Source of the DNA: Topomyia yanbarensis
Lineage: Eukaryota; Arthropoda; Insecta; Diptera; Culicidae
NCBI RefSeq assembly: GCF_030247195.1
Contig: NC_080671.1
Coordinates: 299,781,934-299,845,933, forward strand
Direction: 5' to 3'
Length of the DNA stretch: 64,000 bases
The notes under the pieces are model-generated. The model did no database searches. It saw nothing but the letters and a program-made list of their open reading frames with translations, and was not told where the DNA came from. Both the position numbers and the translations under genes were made by a program. How positions within the stretch are numbered: position 1 is the stretch's first letter; every line of letters starts with the position of its first letter. This document shows positions 23,935 through 34,120 of the stretch, in pieces.

Positions 23935-24075
23935 TATTTGAAGATTTTTACATATAAACTCGCGTTTAGAACGTGTGTAGTTGATGGTTGCAAAAAGGAC
24001 AATAGTGATGAGGAAGTATGGTTTCGCTTTTCGCTGGCGGATAATTGTCCAGAACTGCTCGGTTCAATCGTAGGG
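23935..24075 (+). pseudogene. cysteine-containing fragment in right arm (inverted copy)
   Basis: This is the inverted counterpart of the minus-strand fragment at 23265-23501, with the same C-V-V-D-G-C and W-F-R-F-S residues and only a few substitutions (for example N-S-D-E-E-V for N-R-D-E-D-A). Protein-level agreement between arms shows the duplication is old but the sequence is still recognisable. Function unknown. Confidence 0.35.
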
Positions 24076-25144
24076 AAATGTACAATACTAAATGCACTGA
24101 AGTAGACCGACTTGGTATCAAACCAAATTTTCCAAACCCAAGCATGTAAACGTAAGAAACATTTGGTTTGCTCCTGTGGAATCTACTGACACTCACTTCA
24201 GATATCATATTTCTTCACCTATAAAAATAAAACTTATATTTTTTACAAATTACATTTTTCAAATATGCATTGAAATAGCATAAAATTTCACCCTACTATT
24301 TATGATAAGAAAGCCAAATTCAACATGTTTAAAAGTTGTATCAGGGGGTGGGAGTACAGGTAAAGGGTTTCAGTATGAAAAAAACACTTTTTTTCGATTT
24401 TTTTGTAGAAATTTAACTGAAGCGAATCGAACAAAACTTTTGAAAAATTATCTCGAAGACTCAACGTAAGGGAATGTATATGCAAAGATTGAAATAAATC
24501 GGTTCAGTAGTCTTTGAATGGAAATTAACACTGCAAGTCGTGTTTTTTTAAAGACGTTCTACAAAAAGCTTCATCTCCGACTCGCTTGTTGATATTGTTG
24601 CATAGAAAAATTACAGCATTTTAATGAAATAAAATATTATAATGCACAAGTTTTGATTAATTCGCTTTACTCAAATATCTAAAAAAATCGCAAAAAGTGT
24701 TTTCTTTATACTGAAACCCTTAAGCCCCCCCCCCCCCTTGAGTCGTATAGGCCTTAAAACCTTTCAAGTCTAGAAGCTTTTTTGTATGCATAAAATCTCG
24801 ATGCACAAGATATTTCACAAATTTGAAATAAAAACCATTTTTTTCTGCAAAAATCAATGGGTATGAAGCATAGCGTAGGCAATACTTTACTTATTTTGTC
24901 CGCGTATCCGGTTCAAACGATAGAAAACATTATGTTACGCAATGAATGTTTAATTGTGATTCCTATAATACATTACATTTTCTAATATTTGCTCTTAATA
25001 TTGTGAATTAATTATTTAAAATAAATCAATCTATCCGCTCCATATACATTATATGCAACTGTCATTTTTGCCTGCCCAACGACTCTCCAATACATATGCG
25101 CTATGCAAGCGCCCTATTCCGAACACTCTGGTAGCTCTAAAGCC

Positions 25145-25627
25145 AAATTTACACCTTTCCGATCCGATTCAGCGACGGTTCAATACCGTGCACGGACGCC
25201 AATATTCTTTCATATCATCAAATGCGAGCATTCACACTTGTCCGGGACGGTGCCGTGCCGGAAAAGTGTGAACGTCCGCATTTGATTGTATGAAAGAATA
25301 TTGGCGCAGAGATGCCAGGTACTTTTTTCGAATGTCTGCAATAATAATTTTAAAAGTCTGGGAAGAACAAAAAATGTCAGGAAAGCTAGTGTAACCAAAA
25401 GCCTCTATATTCAAAAATCTGCAAATATCTGCAATAAAACTAAAAAATCTGCAAATATCTGCAACCAAACTAGAAAATCTGCAAATATCTGCGTCATCGA
25501 AAAATCTGCAGCTTAAATTAAAAGTCTGCGAATTTGCAGACTTGTCTGCAAATCTGGCATCTCTGTATTGGCGTCCATGCACGGTACTGAACCGTCACTG
25601 AATCGGATCGGATAGATGTAAATAGTG
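25145..25627. mobile_element. foldback MITE interrupted by a hAT MITE
   Basis: The left arm (25145-25205) and right arm (25566-25627) are inverted copies through GATCCGATTC, GACGGTTCA and GGACGCCAATA. Between them an inner hairpin, ATTCTTTCATA to TATGAAAGAAT (25203-25300), forms the centre. Without the inserted hAT-type MITE (25307-25565) the whole would be a palindrome of about 220 bp. Confidence 0.8.
25307..25565. mobile_element. hAT-type MITE with 8-bp target duplication
   Basis: The termini are CAGAGATGCCAG and CTGGCATCTCTG, perfect 12-bp inverted repeats with the CAGRGATG-like form of hAT elements. The 8-bp duplication TATTGGCG flanks it at 25299-25306 and 25566-25573, the length made by hAT transposases. 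The interior is an irregular array of ATCTGCAAAT words with no coding capacity. Confidence 0.92.
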
Positions 25628-25629
25628 CT

Positions 25630-27500
25630 TAACCGTGTACTGCACTGTGACGTCAGGCATTTTATTTGACAGATGTTGGTAATGTTATTTACCTTTTTAA
25701 ACTGGTTTGTATCATTTAAGCGATATATTGGGAAGCATCTATCATACCATAATGATTGTTTGTGGAAGTCTATATTTATGGCTGTATGTACTTGCAAAAG
25801 CATAAAACCATACCATTACCAGGTTCAGGACAGGATTTGTACAGAAAGAATGAGAAGAGTAGTGTGAAACCTTTCCTTCCCTTTCATGTAACGCTATCGA
25901 TACAATAAAGACGTGCTTTGTATATTTAGATATTTAGAATTTGATGATTTGACTTTTATTGAAATACGTTGAAAGTTCTAATTTTTCACGCGTTGTAACG
26001 TCACGTTACATTATCGGTCATAAAACAATCCTCTTCCAGTATATTCAGTTAATGTTGATTGAATCTTTCGTGAAACTTTTTCTACTTTCATTTGATAAAG
26101 TTATAACATATTTGTCGAATGAAGATTCGTCAAATCATTGCAACCAAGGTGCTTAGAGTTATAAGGTGATGCGTCTTTGGCAGTAACTAGGTGAGGAGTG
26201 AGGTAAGCGTGCAGCACACTGCGGGGAAGAAAAATGACAACGAACAACTTTGTTTACCGCCTGAAATCTAAGCAAACATATGGAGAGAAATAGTAAACAA
26301 TGTTGTTAGCTGTCGTTTCTAAAACCAACATGGCTGATCGGTGTTTTTGAGGATTGTATCACCTGAGAATAAAAACTCCTTGATTGCAACTGTTACGTAT
26401 CGGTTTCGTAACGTTTAGTTGTGGTGGTGGGGCCACACTGTACTCACCAGCTATTAGGGTCGTTTCACTACGGTCTCCTGGAGAAATTCACACTGGGCGG
26501 ACGTTTCTTCCACACTATGGTCACTGAGCGAATCGTAATTAATTTTCGGCGGAAACAAGTACCTAAAGGAATGCACTGTAAACAAAATGGACGACACAAC
26601 TTGTATATACAGACCATACACTTTTTATTTACAACTACTATTTTTTTGATTTCGCTACGCCAGAAATTTATTACTTGCTTTTTATTCGACGAAAACTTTC
26701 TTCTGTCGATACCGTTGCGATCGTGATGACTTTGGTCGACTTGCAGCTGGCTCGATGAGGCGCGGGCTTCGACGGTGGTGCAGTAACGTACGGACGATAG
26801 CGACAGGGGACTCCTGAAGAAGCAGCAACTCGGCCTATTTGTAGCGGAGGCCTGCGTTTCACTACGGGACCCGGGGAGTGGTACTGCGCGCACTTTTCAC
26901 ACACGAGTGTCTAACTATCAATCGAGCGGGATTTTTAACGTTTTTCGGTCGAGTGGACCCTACCCTACCGGTACTTGGGTAAAGGCGTCCACAATGGCGT
27001 TTTTGGCTTGCCAATCACTGACCGTTTTTCTGCACTCGCGTCGGACGTCGTTAATTCACAAAAAACCGGTAGCTACAGTTATCCCGCTCGAGCAACCGAA
27101 CAGAACCAAACGATCGTGTGAATGTTCTGAACGGTCAACAAGATCCTACGGATCGACACAAACTTTACTACGGAAGAAACGCACGGTCACAATGGGCGTA
27201 TGACTCGCTGCTGTTGGTCGTCACTCCTCCGGGTCAATTAACTATTAGAGACCGCATTACCTTTTCGCGGTAGATTTTACCTTGCCCTGTCCGTTTTCCA
27301 AAATATACCCACCGCACCTCCTCGCATCCCACCCCGCATTTGATGACGGTGATGATGAGATGACAGAGCGATGACGGTTGACATTTACAAAAAATTTATC
27401 GTTTTGATTGATGTCACGAAATATTTTTAGTACAAAAGCTATCAAGAATATTTAATGTGCGGTACTTGTTTCCTTGATTTTGTTTAAATATTGAACAATA
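25630..27500. other. unassigned; CpG-richer block on minus strand at 26400-27250
   Basis: No protein is recognised. The block 26400-27250 is more GC- and CpG-rich than its surroundings, starts TGTTACG at 26392, and on the minus strand has an AATAAA at about 26664 and a GGTGAGTACAG splice-donor-like word near 26440. These could belong to a decayed LTR or a gene's 5' exon, but no paired LTR or coding sequence supports either. Confidence 0.3.
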
Positions 27501-27514
27501 ATAACGACAAAAAA

Positions 27515-27670
27515 ATATAATAACAAAATGAATAACAAATAAACAAGCAAAATAAATAATAAATATAAATCAATAAATATATGAATAAATAAGTATATAA
27601 ATAAATAGATATAAAAATAAATAAATAAATAAATAGACAAAAAATAAATAAATCTCTGAACAAATAAATA
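27515..27670. repeat. TAAA-rich low-complexity tract
   Basis: A run of AAAT/AATA words (ATAAATAAATAAATAAAT and variants). The minus-strand frames across it, rich in Ile, Leu, Phe and Tyr, are artefacts. Confidence 0.9.
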
Positions 27671-28304
27671 ACAAAATCTACATTTGACACCAACCTGGGC
27701 TATTAAGCAGAACTTAAACGCGACTCAAACATGCAAGCACGGAGTAGTAATGGTTTGACATTTAAATTCTACTTAGACATTTACGAACAATATTTTCAAA
27801 GTATAAACAAAGAACAGGCGTCGTCAAATACACGAGATTAACTGTACACTGTTATTTATTTATACGACAAAAAATAACAATATTTACAAATATATACAAG
27901 CTGAGCTCAGTGACCAAAGCGACGATATTGTGACCTAAGAAATCACAGGTCACACAACGTCACGAAAGAAAGTGTCGTATGGAGATGTTACTTAAATTGC
28001 GAAGAGTGTGTCAAGTGATCCGTAGACAGCAGAAGCAACAGAAGCGCAAAAAGTACACACCAAAAAATAATGAAATTTAAACGACATGTAAATCAATACG
28101 AATGTAAATATACAACGATTGTGTGTGTGTGTTAACCATCCTAACTCCCACTAGCTGGTAGTGATTTACAGAAAAAAGATCTATGCTATATTTCACCCTA
28201 AGGAGGAAAATTTGGTAAAAACCAAAATTTCTCACTAGGGTGAAAATTTGTTGGTAAAAACCAGTCTTTGTACAGGAGGGCACAAATCCTTATTTCATAC
28301 TATG

Positions 28305-28379
28305 TTGCGTTTCGGCTTCGCCTCTTCAGAAACCGACACTAACGTATTGTCGGAATAGATTAGCGCCGGCTTGACGCAA
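28305..28379 (-). ncRNA. hammerhead ribozyme, complete
   Basis: Minus strand: TTGCGTC with the GTC cleavage triplet, a stem I of about 14 bp, CTGAAGA (TCTTCAG at 28323-28329 on the + strand), GGC-GAA-GCC, GAAA, CGCAA. Position 7 of the core is A instead of the T in the 5-kb copy, which the consensus allows (CUGANGA). Predicted to be cleavable. Confidence 0.88.
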
Positions 28380-28648
28380 ATCCCTTAAAACTAAAACACA
28401 CTATGTGTTTCAATCAAACGACTGATCAAACGTGATGTCCCGTTCGAGCAGAAGTTCTGTTTATGCCGATGAGACACAAGTGAAGCCGAAACTTGTCTTG
28501 GCTTAGCAGGCCTATGCGAAAGCACTATGCTATATTTCACCCTAAGGAGGAAAATTTGGTAAAAACCAAAATTTCTCACTAGGGTGAAAATTTGTTGGTA
28601 AAAACCAGTCTTTGTACAGGAGGGCACAAATCCTTATTTCATACTATG

Positions 28649-28723
28649 TTGCGTTTCGGCTTCGCCTCTTCAGAAACCGACACTAACGTATTGTCGGAAT
28701 AGATTAGCGCCGGCTTGACGCAA
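28649..28723 (-). ncRNA. hammerhead ribozyme, complete
   Basis: Exactly 344 bp from the previous copy and identical in all core, stem II and stem III bases, with GTC at the cleavage position. Two consecutive competent copies on one strand would release a 344-nt monomer from a transcript. Confidence 0.88.
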
Positions 28724-28992
28724 ATCCCTTAAAACTAAAACACACTATGTGTTTCAATCAAACGACTGATCAAACGTGATGTCCCGTTCGAGCAGAAGTT
28801 CTGTTTATGCCGATGAGACACAAGTGAAGCCGAAACTTGTCTTGGCTTAGCAGGCCTATGCGAAAGCACTACGCTATATTTCACCCTAAGGAGGAAAATT
28901 TGGTAAAAACCAAAATTTCTCACTAGGGTGAAAATTTGTTGGTAAAAACCAGTCTTTGTACAGGAGGGCACAAATCCTTATTTCATACTATG

Positions 28993-29034
28993 TTGCGTTT
29001 CGGCTTCGCCTCTTCAGAAACCGACACTAACGTA
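28993..29034 (-). ncRNA. hammerhead ribozyme, half copy at array centre
   Basis: GAAAC, stem II and CTGAAGA are present on the minus strand, but the copy stops in stem I at the inversion junction, so the cleavage triplet is missing. Confidence 0.75.
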
Positions 29035-29040
29035 ACTAAC

Positions 29041-29109
29041 GCCGGCGGCGCTAATCTATTCCGACAATACGTTAGTGTCGGTTTCTGAAGAGGCGAAGCC
29101 GAAACGCAA
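29041..29109 (+). ncRNA. hammerhead ribozyme, half copy at array centre
   Basis: Plus strand copy that starts at about GCCGGCGGCGCTAATC, within a few bases of where a cleaved RNA would begin, then carries stem I, CTGAAGA, stem II and GAAAC. It lacks TTGCGTC. Confidence 0.75.
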
Positions 29110-29378
29110 CATAGTATGAAATAAGGATTTGTGCCCTCCTGTACAAAGACTGGTTTTTACCAACAAATTTTCACCCTAGTGAGAAATTTTGGTTTTTACC
29201 AAATTTTCCTCCTTAGGGTGAAATATAGCATAGTGCTTTCGCATAGGCCTGCTAAGCCAAGACAAGTTTCGGCTTCACTTGTGTCTCGTCGGCATAAACA
29301 GAACTTCTGCTCGAACGGGACATCACGTTTGATCAGTCGTTTGATTGAAACACATAGTGTGTTTTAGTTTTAAGGGAT

Positions 29379-29453
29379 TTGCGTCAAGCCGGCGCTAATC
29401 TATTCCGACAATACGTTAGTGTCGGTTTCTGAAGAGGCGAAGCCGAAACGCAA
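29379..29453 (+). ncRNA. hammerhead ribozyme, complete
   Basis: TTGCGTC at 29379-29385, predicted cleavage between 29385 and 29386, stem I strands AAGCCGGCGCTAAT and GTTAGTGTCGGTTT, CTGAAGA at 29429-29435, GAAA at 29445-29448, CGCAA at 29449-29453. All consensus positions are satisfied. Confidence 0.9.
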
Positions 29454-29722
29454 CATAGTATGAAATAAGGATTTGTGCCCTCCTGTACAAAGACTGGTTT
29501 TTACCAACAAATTTTCACCCTAGTGAGAAATTTTGGTTTTTACCAAATTTTCCTCCTTAGGGTGAAATATAGCATAGTGCTTTCGCACAGGCCTGCTAAG
29601 CCAAGACAAGTTTCGGCTTCACTTGTGTCTCATCGGCATAAACAGAACTTCTGCTCGAACGGGACATCACGTTTGATCAGTCGTTTGATTGAAACACATA
29701 GTGTGTTTTAGTTTTAAGGGAT

Positions 29723-29797
29723 TTGCGTGAAGCCGGCGCTAATCTATTCCGACAATACGTTAGTGTCGGTTTCTGAAGAGGCGAAGCCGAAACGCAA
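29723..29797 (+). ncRNA. hammerhead ribozyme with mutated cleavage triplet
   Basis: Same structure as the copy 344 bp upstream, but the triplet reads GTG (29727-29729) instead of GTC. Hammerheads need a base other than G at this position, so this copy should be inactive while its fold is retained. Confidence 0.85.
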
Positions 29798-29996
29798 CAT
29801 AGTAAGAAAAAAGATGTTTGCATGTATTTTAACATATCCATGCAAATAACTTGGTTCAAGGATTTAGGTAGGTGTTAGCTCAATTGACTTTCCGATGACC
29901 CATTTCGTGTACAGTGCCAGACATGTTCCGAGGTCATCGTTCCATCAACCAGCCCCGCCTTACTGTAATGTTTGTATCAAATGGATTATAACATTA

Positions 29997-30488
29997 CACT
30001 CAGGTTTTTTTTTACGCGGGGGATACGAGCCGCGTAAATGAAAACCGCGTAAATGAAAACCGCGTAAATTTCAAAATCCGCGTAAATGAAAACCGCGTAA
30101 ATTTCAAAATCCGCGTAAATGAAAACCGCGTAAATTTCAAAATCCGCGTAAATGAAAACCGCGTAAATTTCAAAATCCGCGTAAATGAAAACCGCGTAAA
30201 TTTCAAAATCCGCGTAAATGAAGACCACTTAAATTTAAGAATCCGCGATAAAGGGAACCTCATTGATGGATACCGCGTAAATTCCAAAATCCGCGTAAAT
30301 GAAAACCGCGTAAATTTCAAAAACCGCGTAAATGAAAACCGCGTAAATTTCAAAATCCGCGTAAATGAAAACCGCGTAAATTTCAAAATCCGCGTAAATG
30401 AAAACCGCGTAAATTTCAAAATCCGCGTAAAAAAAAACCGCGTAAAAAAATACCGCGCAAAAAAAACCGCGTAAAAAAAACTTGAGTG
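29997..30488. mobile_element. MITE filled with a 33-bp satellite
   Basis: The ends CACTCAGGTTTTTTTTTACG and the complement of CGTAAAAAAAACTTGAGTG form inverted repeats, flanked by TA at 29995-29996 and 30489-30490. Inside, the 33-bp unit CCGCGTAAATGAAAACCGCG plus TAAATTTCAAAAT is repeated about ten times, with a degenerate patch at 30225-30280. Because 33 is divisible by three, long 11-residue-periodic frames appear on the minus strand (for example K-F-T-R-F-S-F-T-R-I-L); they are not genes. Confidence 0.88.
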
Positions 30489-30489
30489 T

Positions 30490-31450
30490 ACAATAAGACT
30501 TTCGATTCCTTACATGAGGTAAGAAATCGACGCGTATTTAGTGTATTTATTTGATTTTTGTATATATAAATTAGAATGTCTGTAGAAAAATATACCAGTT
30601 TTTCTATTTCCTTCCTCATCTCCTACTTACGCGAGTGACTGATACTTGCTTATCCATTTTTCGTCCCATTCCAAACCTCCAGATATCCTCAAAATCTCCA
30701 GCTTCTTTCTCACGCATCAAACAGCCCGAGCAATCCTTTCTCTTTCTCACGTTTGCAAGTACAGCGCAATTTATCAACAACAGTATGCATGCAGCAGATA
30801 CAGAAGACTCCACTGGCCACGCACGTGGTCCTGAGGTTTGGAAAATGTCGGAAGAAAAAGAAAAACTGACCTGCAGGTTTCCGAATGTGGAACTAAGAAA
30901 TTGGTGCGACACCTATCGGGCGATAGCTACGGGTTACGCGCTGATAATTTGGAATCGCCACTTTTTTCACCAAGTGATGCCGAAATTTTTTTTACTTTTT
31001 GAGAAAGATTTATCACTGGGAAAAAACACTTTTTTTGAGTTTTTGATCTCCACTATTATTATTTACGTTGTTAAAACACTTTTTTCTTCCCCGCATCGGG
31101 AATAGACGGCCCGTATTGCGGGGAGAGCACTTTTGACACTCAATGTAAATATACAACGATTGAATCCAAAATTTGATTGAAAATTACGTTAAAATCTATT
31201 GGAGAATCAAACAGCATACAATTTTACACTTTCATTCGTGTAATATTACATGCCTTTCATTTCACAGCAGTATTCGAGTAAAAATACATTGAAGTGCATT
31301 GGTTTTCCGTTTAAACTAACTGTAATTTTCAATCCACATGTAAAATTATAATAAAATTTGTTGAAGAAAGCACGACAAGTCGTGTGTATTTGTGGTGGAA
31401 CTTAATTTTACATTTATGTTAATGCTCCAAATATGTGCATGAAAATAAAC
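30490..31450. other. unassigned intergenic DNA
   Basis: The + strand frame at 30635-31105 has no recognised domain. The word AATGTAAATATACAACGATTG at 31143 is shared with 28094, so a common dispersed repeat is present. No gene is supported. Confidence 0.35.
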
Positions 31451-31489
31451 TTAAAATCAGAAAATATTTTTTTCTGTGTAGCCTGGCAT

Positions 31490-32110
31490 AATTCCGATGA
31501 GAAAGCGTTGGTAACGATTGTACTGTTTGTAGAAGATCGACAATTGAACCTAGTGAAAAACGCCGAAACGACTCGTGATGCGTGGAATCAGACGACTATG
31601 ACGCCGCAAGTGTCTCTCTTAAGAAGAATTTGTAGCCTGAAAATAGCTGATGGCGCTGACATGGAAAAGCACTTATTCGATTTAGAATAACTTTTCGACC
31701 GATTGTCATGTGCTTGAGTACTCACTGAAAGTGCGATGGAGAGCCGCTCGGACGCTGACCAAACGATAGAATTGGTGAAACAAAAACTGCTGGATGAGCA
31801 CCAGCGTCGTGTCACACAGGGAAGAAGGCTATGCAATTGCGAGGTAAGCAACAGAGGCCTGAGAAGAAGGAAAAGGTTTGTTTCCATTGTCGAAAATCCG
31901 GACATTTCCGTCGGGATTGCAGGCTGCTACAGCAGCAGAGGAAGAACGGAGAAGCAAGCGGCGGTAAGCAAAAGCAAAGCAGATTGCTGAGACAGACAAT
32001 CCGATGTGTTTCGTTGTTGGCGGCATCCAGCAAAAAGATCGTTGGTATGTTGATAGTGAATGCTCTAGCCACAGGTTCTTCGAGAAGCTCAACAAAAATG
32101 TGAAGATCAA
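31490..32110 (+). pseudogene. copia gag and zinc knuckle remnant
   Basis: The first frame (31490-31690) resembles the UBN2-type gag domain of copia elements, with A-W-N and L-L-R-R-I-C-S-L-K. After a frame change, a CX2CX4HX4C zinc knuckle (C-F-H-C-R-K-S-G-H-F-R-R-D-C) occupies 31879-31920. The protease active-site block begins at 32043 and reads W-Y-V-D-S-E-C-S, where copia proteases have D-S-G; the Gly is lost, consistent with decay. Confidence 0.8.
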
Positions 32111-32800
32111 TGTTGTGCTGGCGGATGGATCTACTACAAAATTCGTCGGTATCGGTGAAGGTTATGTAAATTGCCTTAGCGTCGACGGTACAGCACAGCA
32201 GATTTTGGTCAAAGAAGTCTTGTATATTCCCGATCTTTACAGCGGTCTACTCTCCGTTCGGAAGCTGACACAAAAGGGATTAACTGTGCATTTTGGTGCG
32301 TCGAAATGTGAAATCGTTGATCGTGAAGAAAAGGTGGCAGCAGTTGCGGATTTGTGTGGCAACCTGTATGTCTTGCGACAGGTACGGCCAAAATCATCAG
32401 TGAGAAGAAGCATTTGCAGAACTGCCAGCATACGTGGCACCAACGTTTTGGGCATCGTGACTCGGCGGTGCTGGATCGGATTGTCGCTAAAAACCTTGGC
32501 GATGGACTAGTAGTACAGGATTGCTGATTAATGCTAGTATGTGAACACTGCCTTCAAGGTAAACTGCCTAGAAATTGTGGACTGGTTGTGAACGTAATTC
32601 TGGGGTGTTGCCGTTACCTTATGACTCTTATTGACGACTTCAGTCGGTACACGGTAGTCTGCCTATTGAAACAGAAATTCGGTACGTGGCTCACGTGCAG
32701 AATAGATTCTGAACAGCTGAAGGAGTTTTATGAGTTAAAAGGGATCGAAGCTCAGTTTACGTCAGCGTACTCGCCCTAGAAAAATGGCGGGGCCTAACGG
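32110..32800 (+). pseudogene. copia protease tail and integrase remnant
   Basis: The frame after the protease block carries V-L-Y-I-P-D-L and L-L-S-V, typical of copia. Around 32405-32560, in shifting frames, lie H-T-W-H-Q-R-F-G-H and C-E-H-C-L-Q-G-K, the HHCC zinc region before the integrase. L-I-D-D-F-S-R-Y at about 32626-32649 marks the integrase core. Much of the core is then deleted before the acidic motif region near 32720-32780. Confidence 0.75.
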
Positions 32801-32984
32801 AAAAAACCGTATACTGCAGGAGATAACCACCTGTATGTTGCTGGACGCGGGACTTCCAAAAAGGTATTGGGGCGAGGAAATCATAACTGCGAGGAGGAGT
32901 TAAGTGACTCGGGAGAAGAGTACGTCGGCTGTAGAGAGATTAGTGAAGAATCCAGTTGTCCCGACGGTGACGGCAGTCCTAAGC

Positions 32985-34120
32985 AATCGTTGTGGCAAGC
33001 GGCCATGAAAGATAAGTACGAGTCTTTAATGCAGAATAGAACGTGGTCGTTGGTAGAGTTGCCTGCGGGGCGTTCGCCCATCGGATGTAAATGGGTATAC
33101 AAAAGAAAGGAGGACGTTGAAGGTAACGTAGCACAGTTCACAACCCGAAGTTTCTCAAGGCTTTTCGCAACGGTATGGCGTCGATTACGATGTGTTATTC
33201 GCACCGGTGGCTACGCAGTTGACATTAAGGACCCTTCTAACAATAGCGGGACAGAAGCGGATGATTGTGCGTCATGTCGACGTGAAGTGTGCATACTTAC
33301 ACGGGAAATTACAAGAGGTGATATTTATGAAACAGCCAAAAGGATTTGTGGTTCGAGAAAGCGAGAAGCTAGTCTGCAAATTACATTGTAGTTTGTACGG
33401 TCTGAAACAAGCAGCCAAAGCCGACACAATTGTCAGAATTTTGTTTGATATCGGGTTCGCCCAAGCACAGTCTGACCCTTGCTTGTATACAAAGACTTTG
33501 TCGCAGGGAGAGGTGATCATTCTGTTGATATACGTAGACGATATGATTGTTGCGAGCACTAACGAATTGGAAATCATCAATGTAGAACAAGAGTTACTGA
33601 AGAAGATCAAGTTGTCGTCTCTTGGAGCGGTGAATCACTTGCTAGGTATTCGGATAACGAAGGACAACAAAGGGTATTTCGCACTGGATCAAGAAACGTT
33701 TATTCGGAACATTGCCAGCCGATTCGGTCTTGCAGACGCGAAGGGATCGAAGATACCTCTAGATCCTGGTTACTACAACAATCTTTTTAGGGTTTATTTG
33801 TCACCGCAAACAGAATACATACTACAACAATCGTATAAGCACCAAGAAGTTGACGGATAATCAAGATTACCACAGCCTGGTTGGTGCACTTTTGTTCGTG
33901 GCAGTGAACACGCGTCCTGTCGTGGCTGCAAGTGTGTCAATTTGGAGCTCAATAGAGTAGTCCGTACCTGTTGAAGACGAATGACTACAAGTTAGTGTTG
34001 CAGTCAGACAGGAAGAGTTCTATGGTACTACCGGTTTTAGCGACACCGACTGGAATAGTGAAATCACCGACCGGATGTCAAACACCGGATAATTTTTTAA
34101 ACTGCGTGGAGCTAAACAGA
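32985..34120 (+). pseudogene. copia reverse transcriptase / RNase H remnant
   Basis: The start of the RVT_2-type enzyme (M-K-D-K-Y-E-S-L, N-R-T-W-S-L-V) is at about 33004. One frameshift near 33140-33200 leads to the longest open piece (33192-33860), with H-V-D-V-K-C-A-Y-L-H-G, K-Q-P-K-G-F, L-Y-G-L-K-Q-A and the catalytic Y-V-D-D at 33531-33542. It continues into Y-H-S-L-V-G-A-L-L at about 33870, the usual start of the RNase H linkage, and then breaks up. Confidence 0.85.

Larger units (their letters stand above)
22162..25116. mobile_element. about 3-kb foldback DNA element with long inverted repeats
   Basis: The sequence from 22162 (TAGGGCGCTTTCATAGCGC) is the inverted counterpart of that ending at 25116 (GCGCTATGCAAGCGCCCTA). 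The arms match for most of about 1 kb: 22162-22980 against 24060-25116, with an extra 240 bp or so in the right arm at about 24660-24900, and again 23385-23500 against 23930-24060. TA flanks both ends. The same protein fragment is present in both arms in opposite orientation. A related palindrome lies at 55635-56285. This resembles a snap-back transposon built from two inverted copies. Confidence 0.8.
28181..29804. mobile_element. inverted array of 344-bp hammerhead units (retrozyme-like)
   Basis: The left half (28181-29034, minus strand sense) holds about 2.5 units and the right half (about 29041-29804, plus strand sense) about 2.2 units, both with a period of exactly 344 bp and near-identical sequence. 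The halves meet head to head around 29035-29068. The 11-bp word AGAAAAAAGAT occurs at 28170-28180 and 29805-29815, directly flanking the structure, which suggests it inserted as one piece. Each internal unit junction contains a hammerhead ribozyme. There is no protein-coding capacity. The arrangement fits retrotransposition of multimeric self-cleaving RNA with an inversion during insertion, as known for LINE-mobilised and Penelope-associated sequences; that mechanism is inference. Confidence 0.85.

Noticed and set aside
26468..26904. Minus-strand protein of 141 residues in the CpG-richer block
   Set aside because: No recognisable domain, overlaps another frame of similar length, and there is no codon or motif support; described only as unassigned.
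28077..29711. Five similar 68-78-residue frames starting M-P-S-C-T-K-T-G-F-Y in the 344-bp units, also at 5165-5365
   Set aside because: They are shadows of the non-coding repeat. The units differ by frameshift-compatible changes, and the better supported content is the hammerhead ribozyme on the same strand.
29986..30419. Long minus-strand frames with an 11-residue period
   Set aside because: They arise only because the 33-bp satellite has a period divisible by three; more than one frame is open at once.
30010..30480. A CRISPR array
   Set aside because: The 33-bp units are contiguous with no unique spacers, and the setting is eukaryotic.
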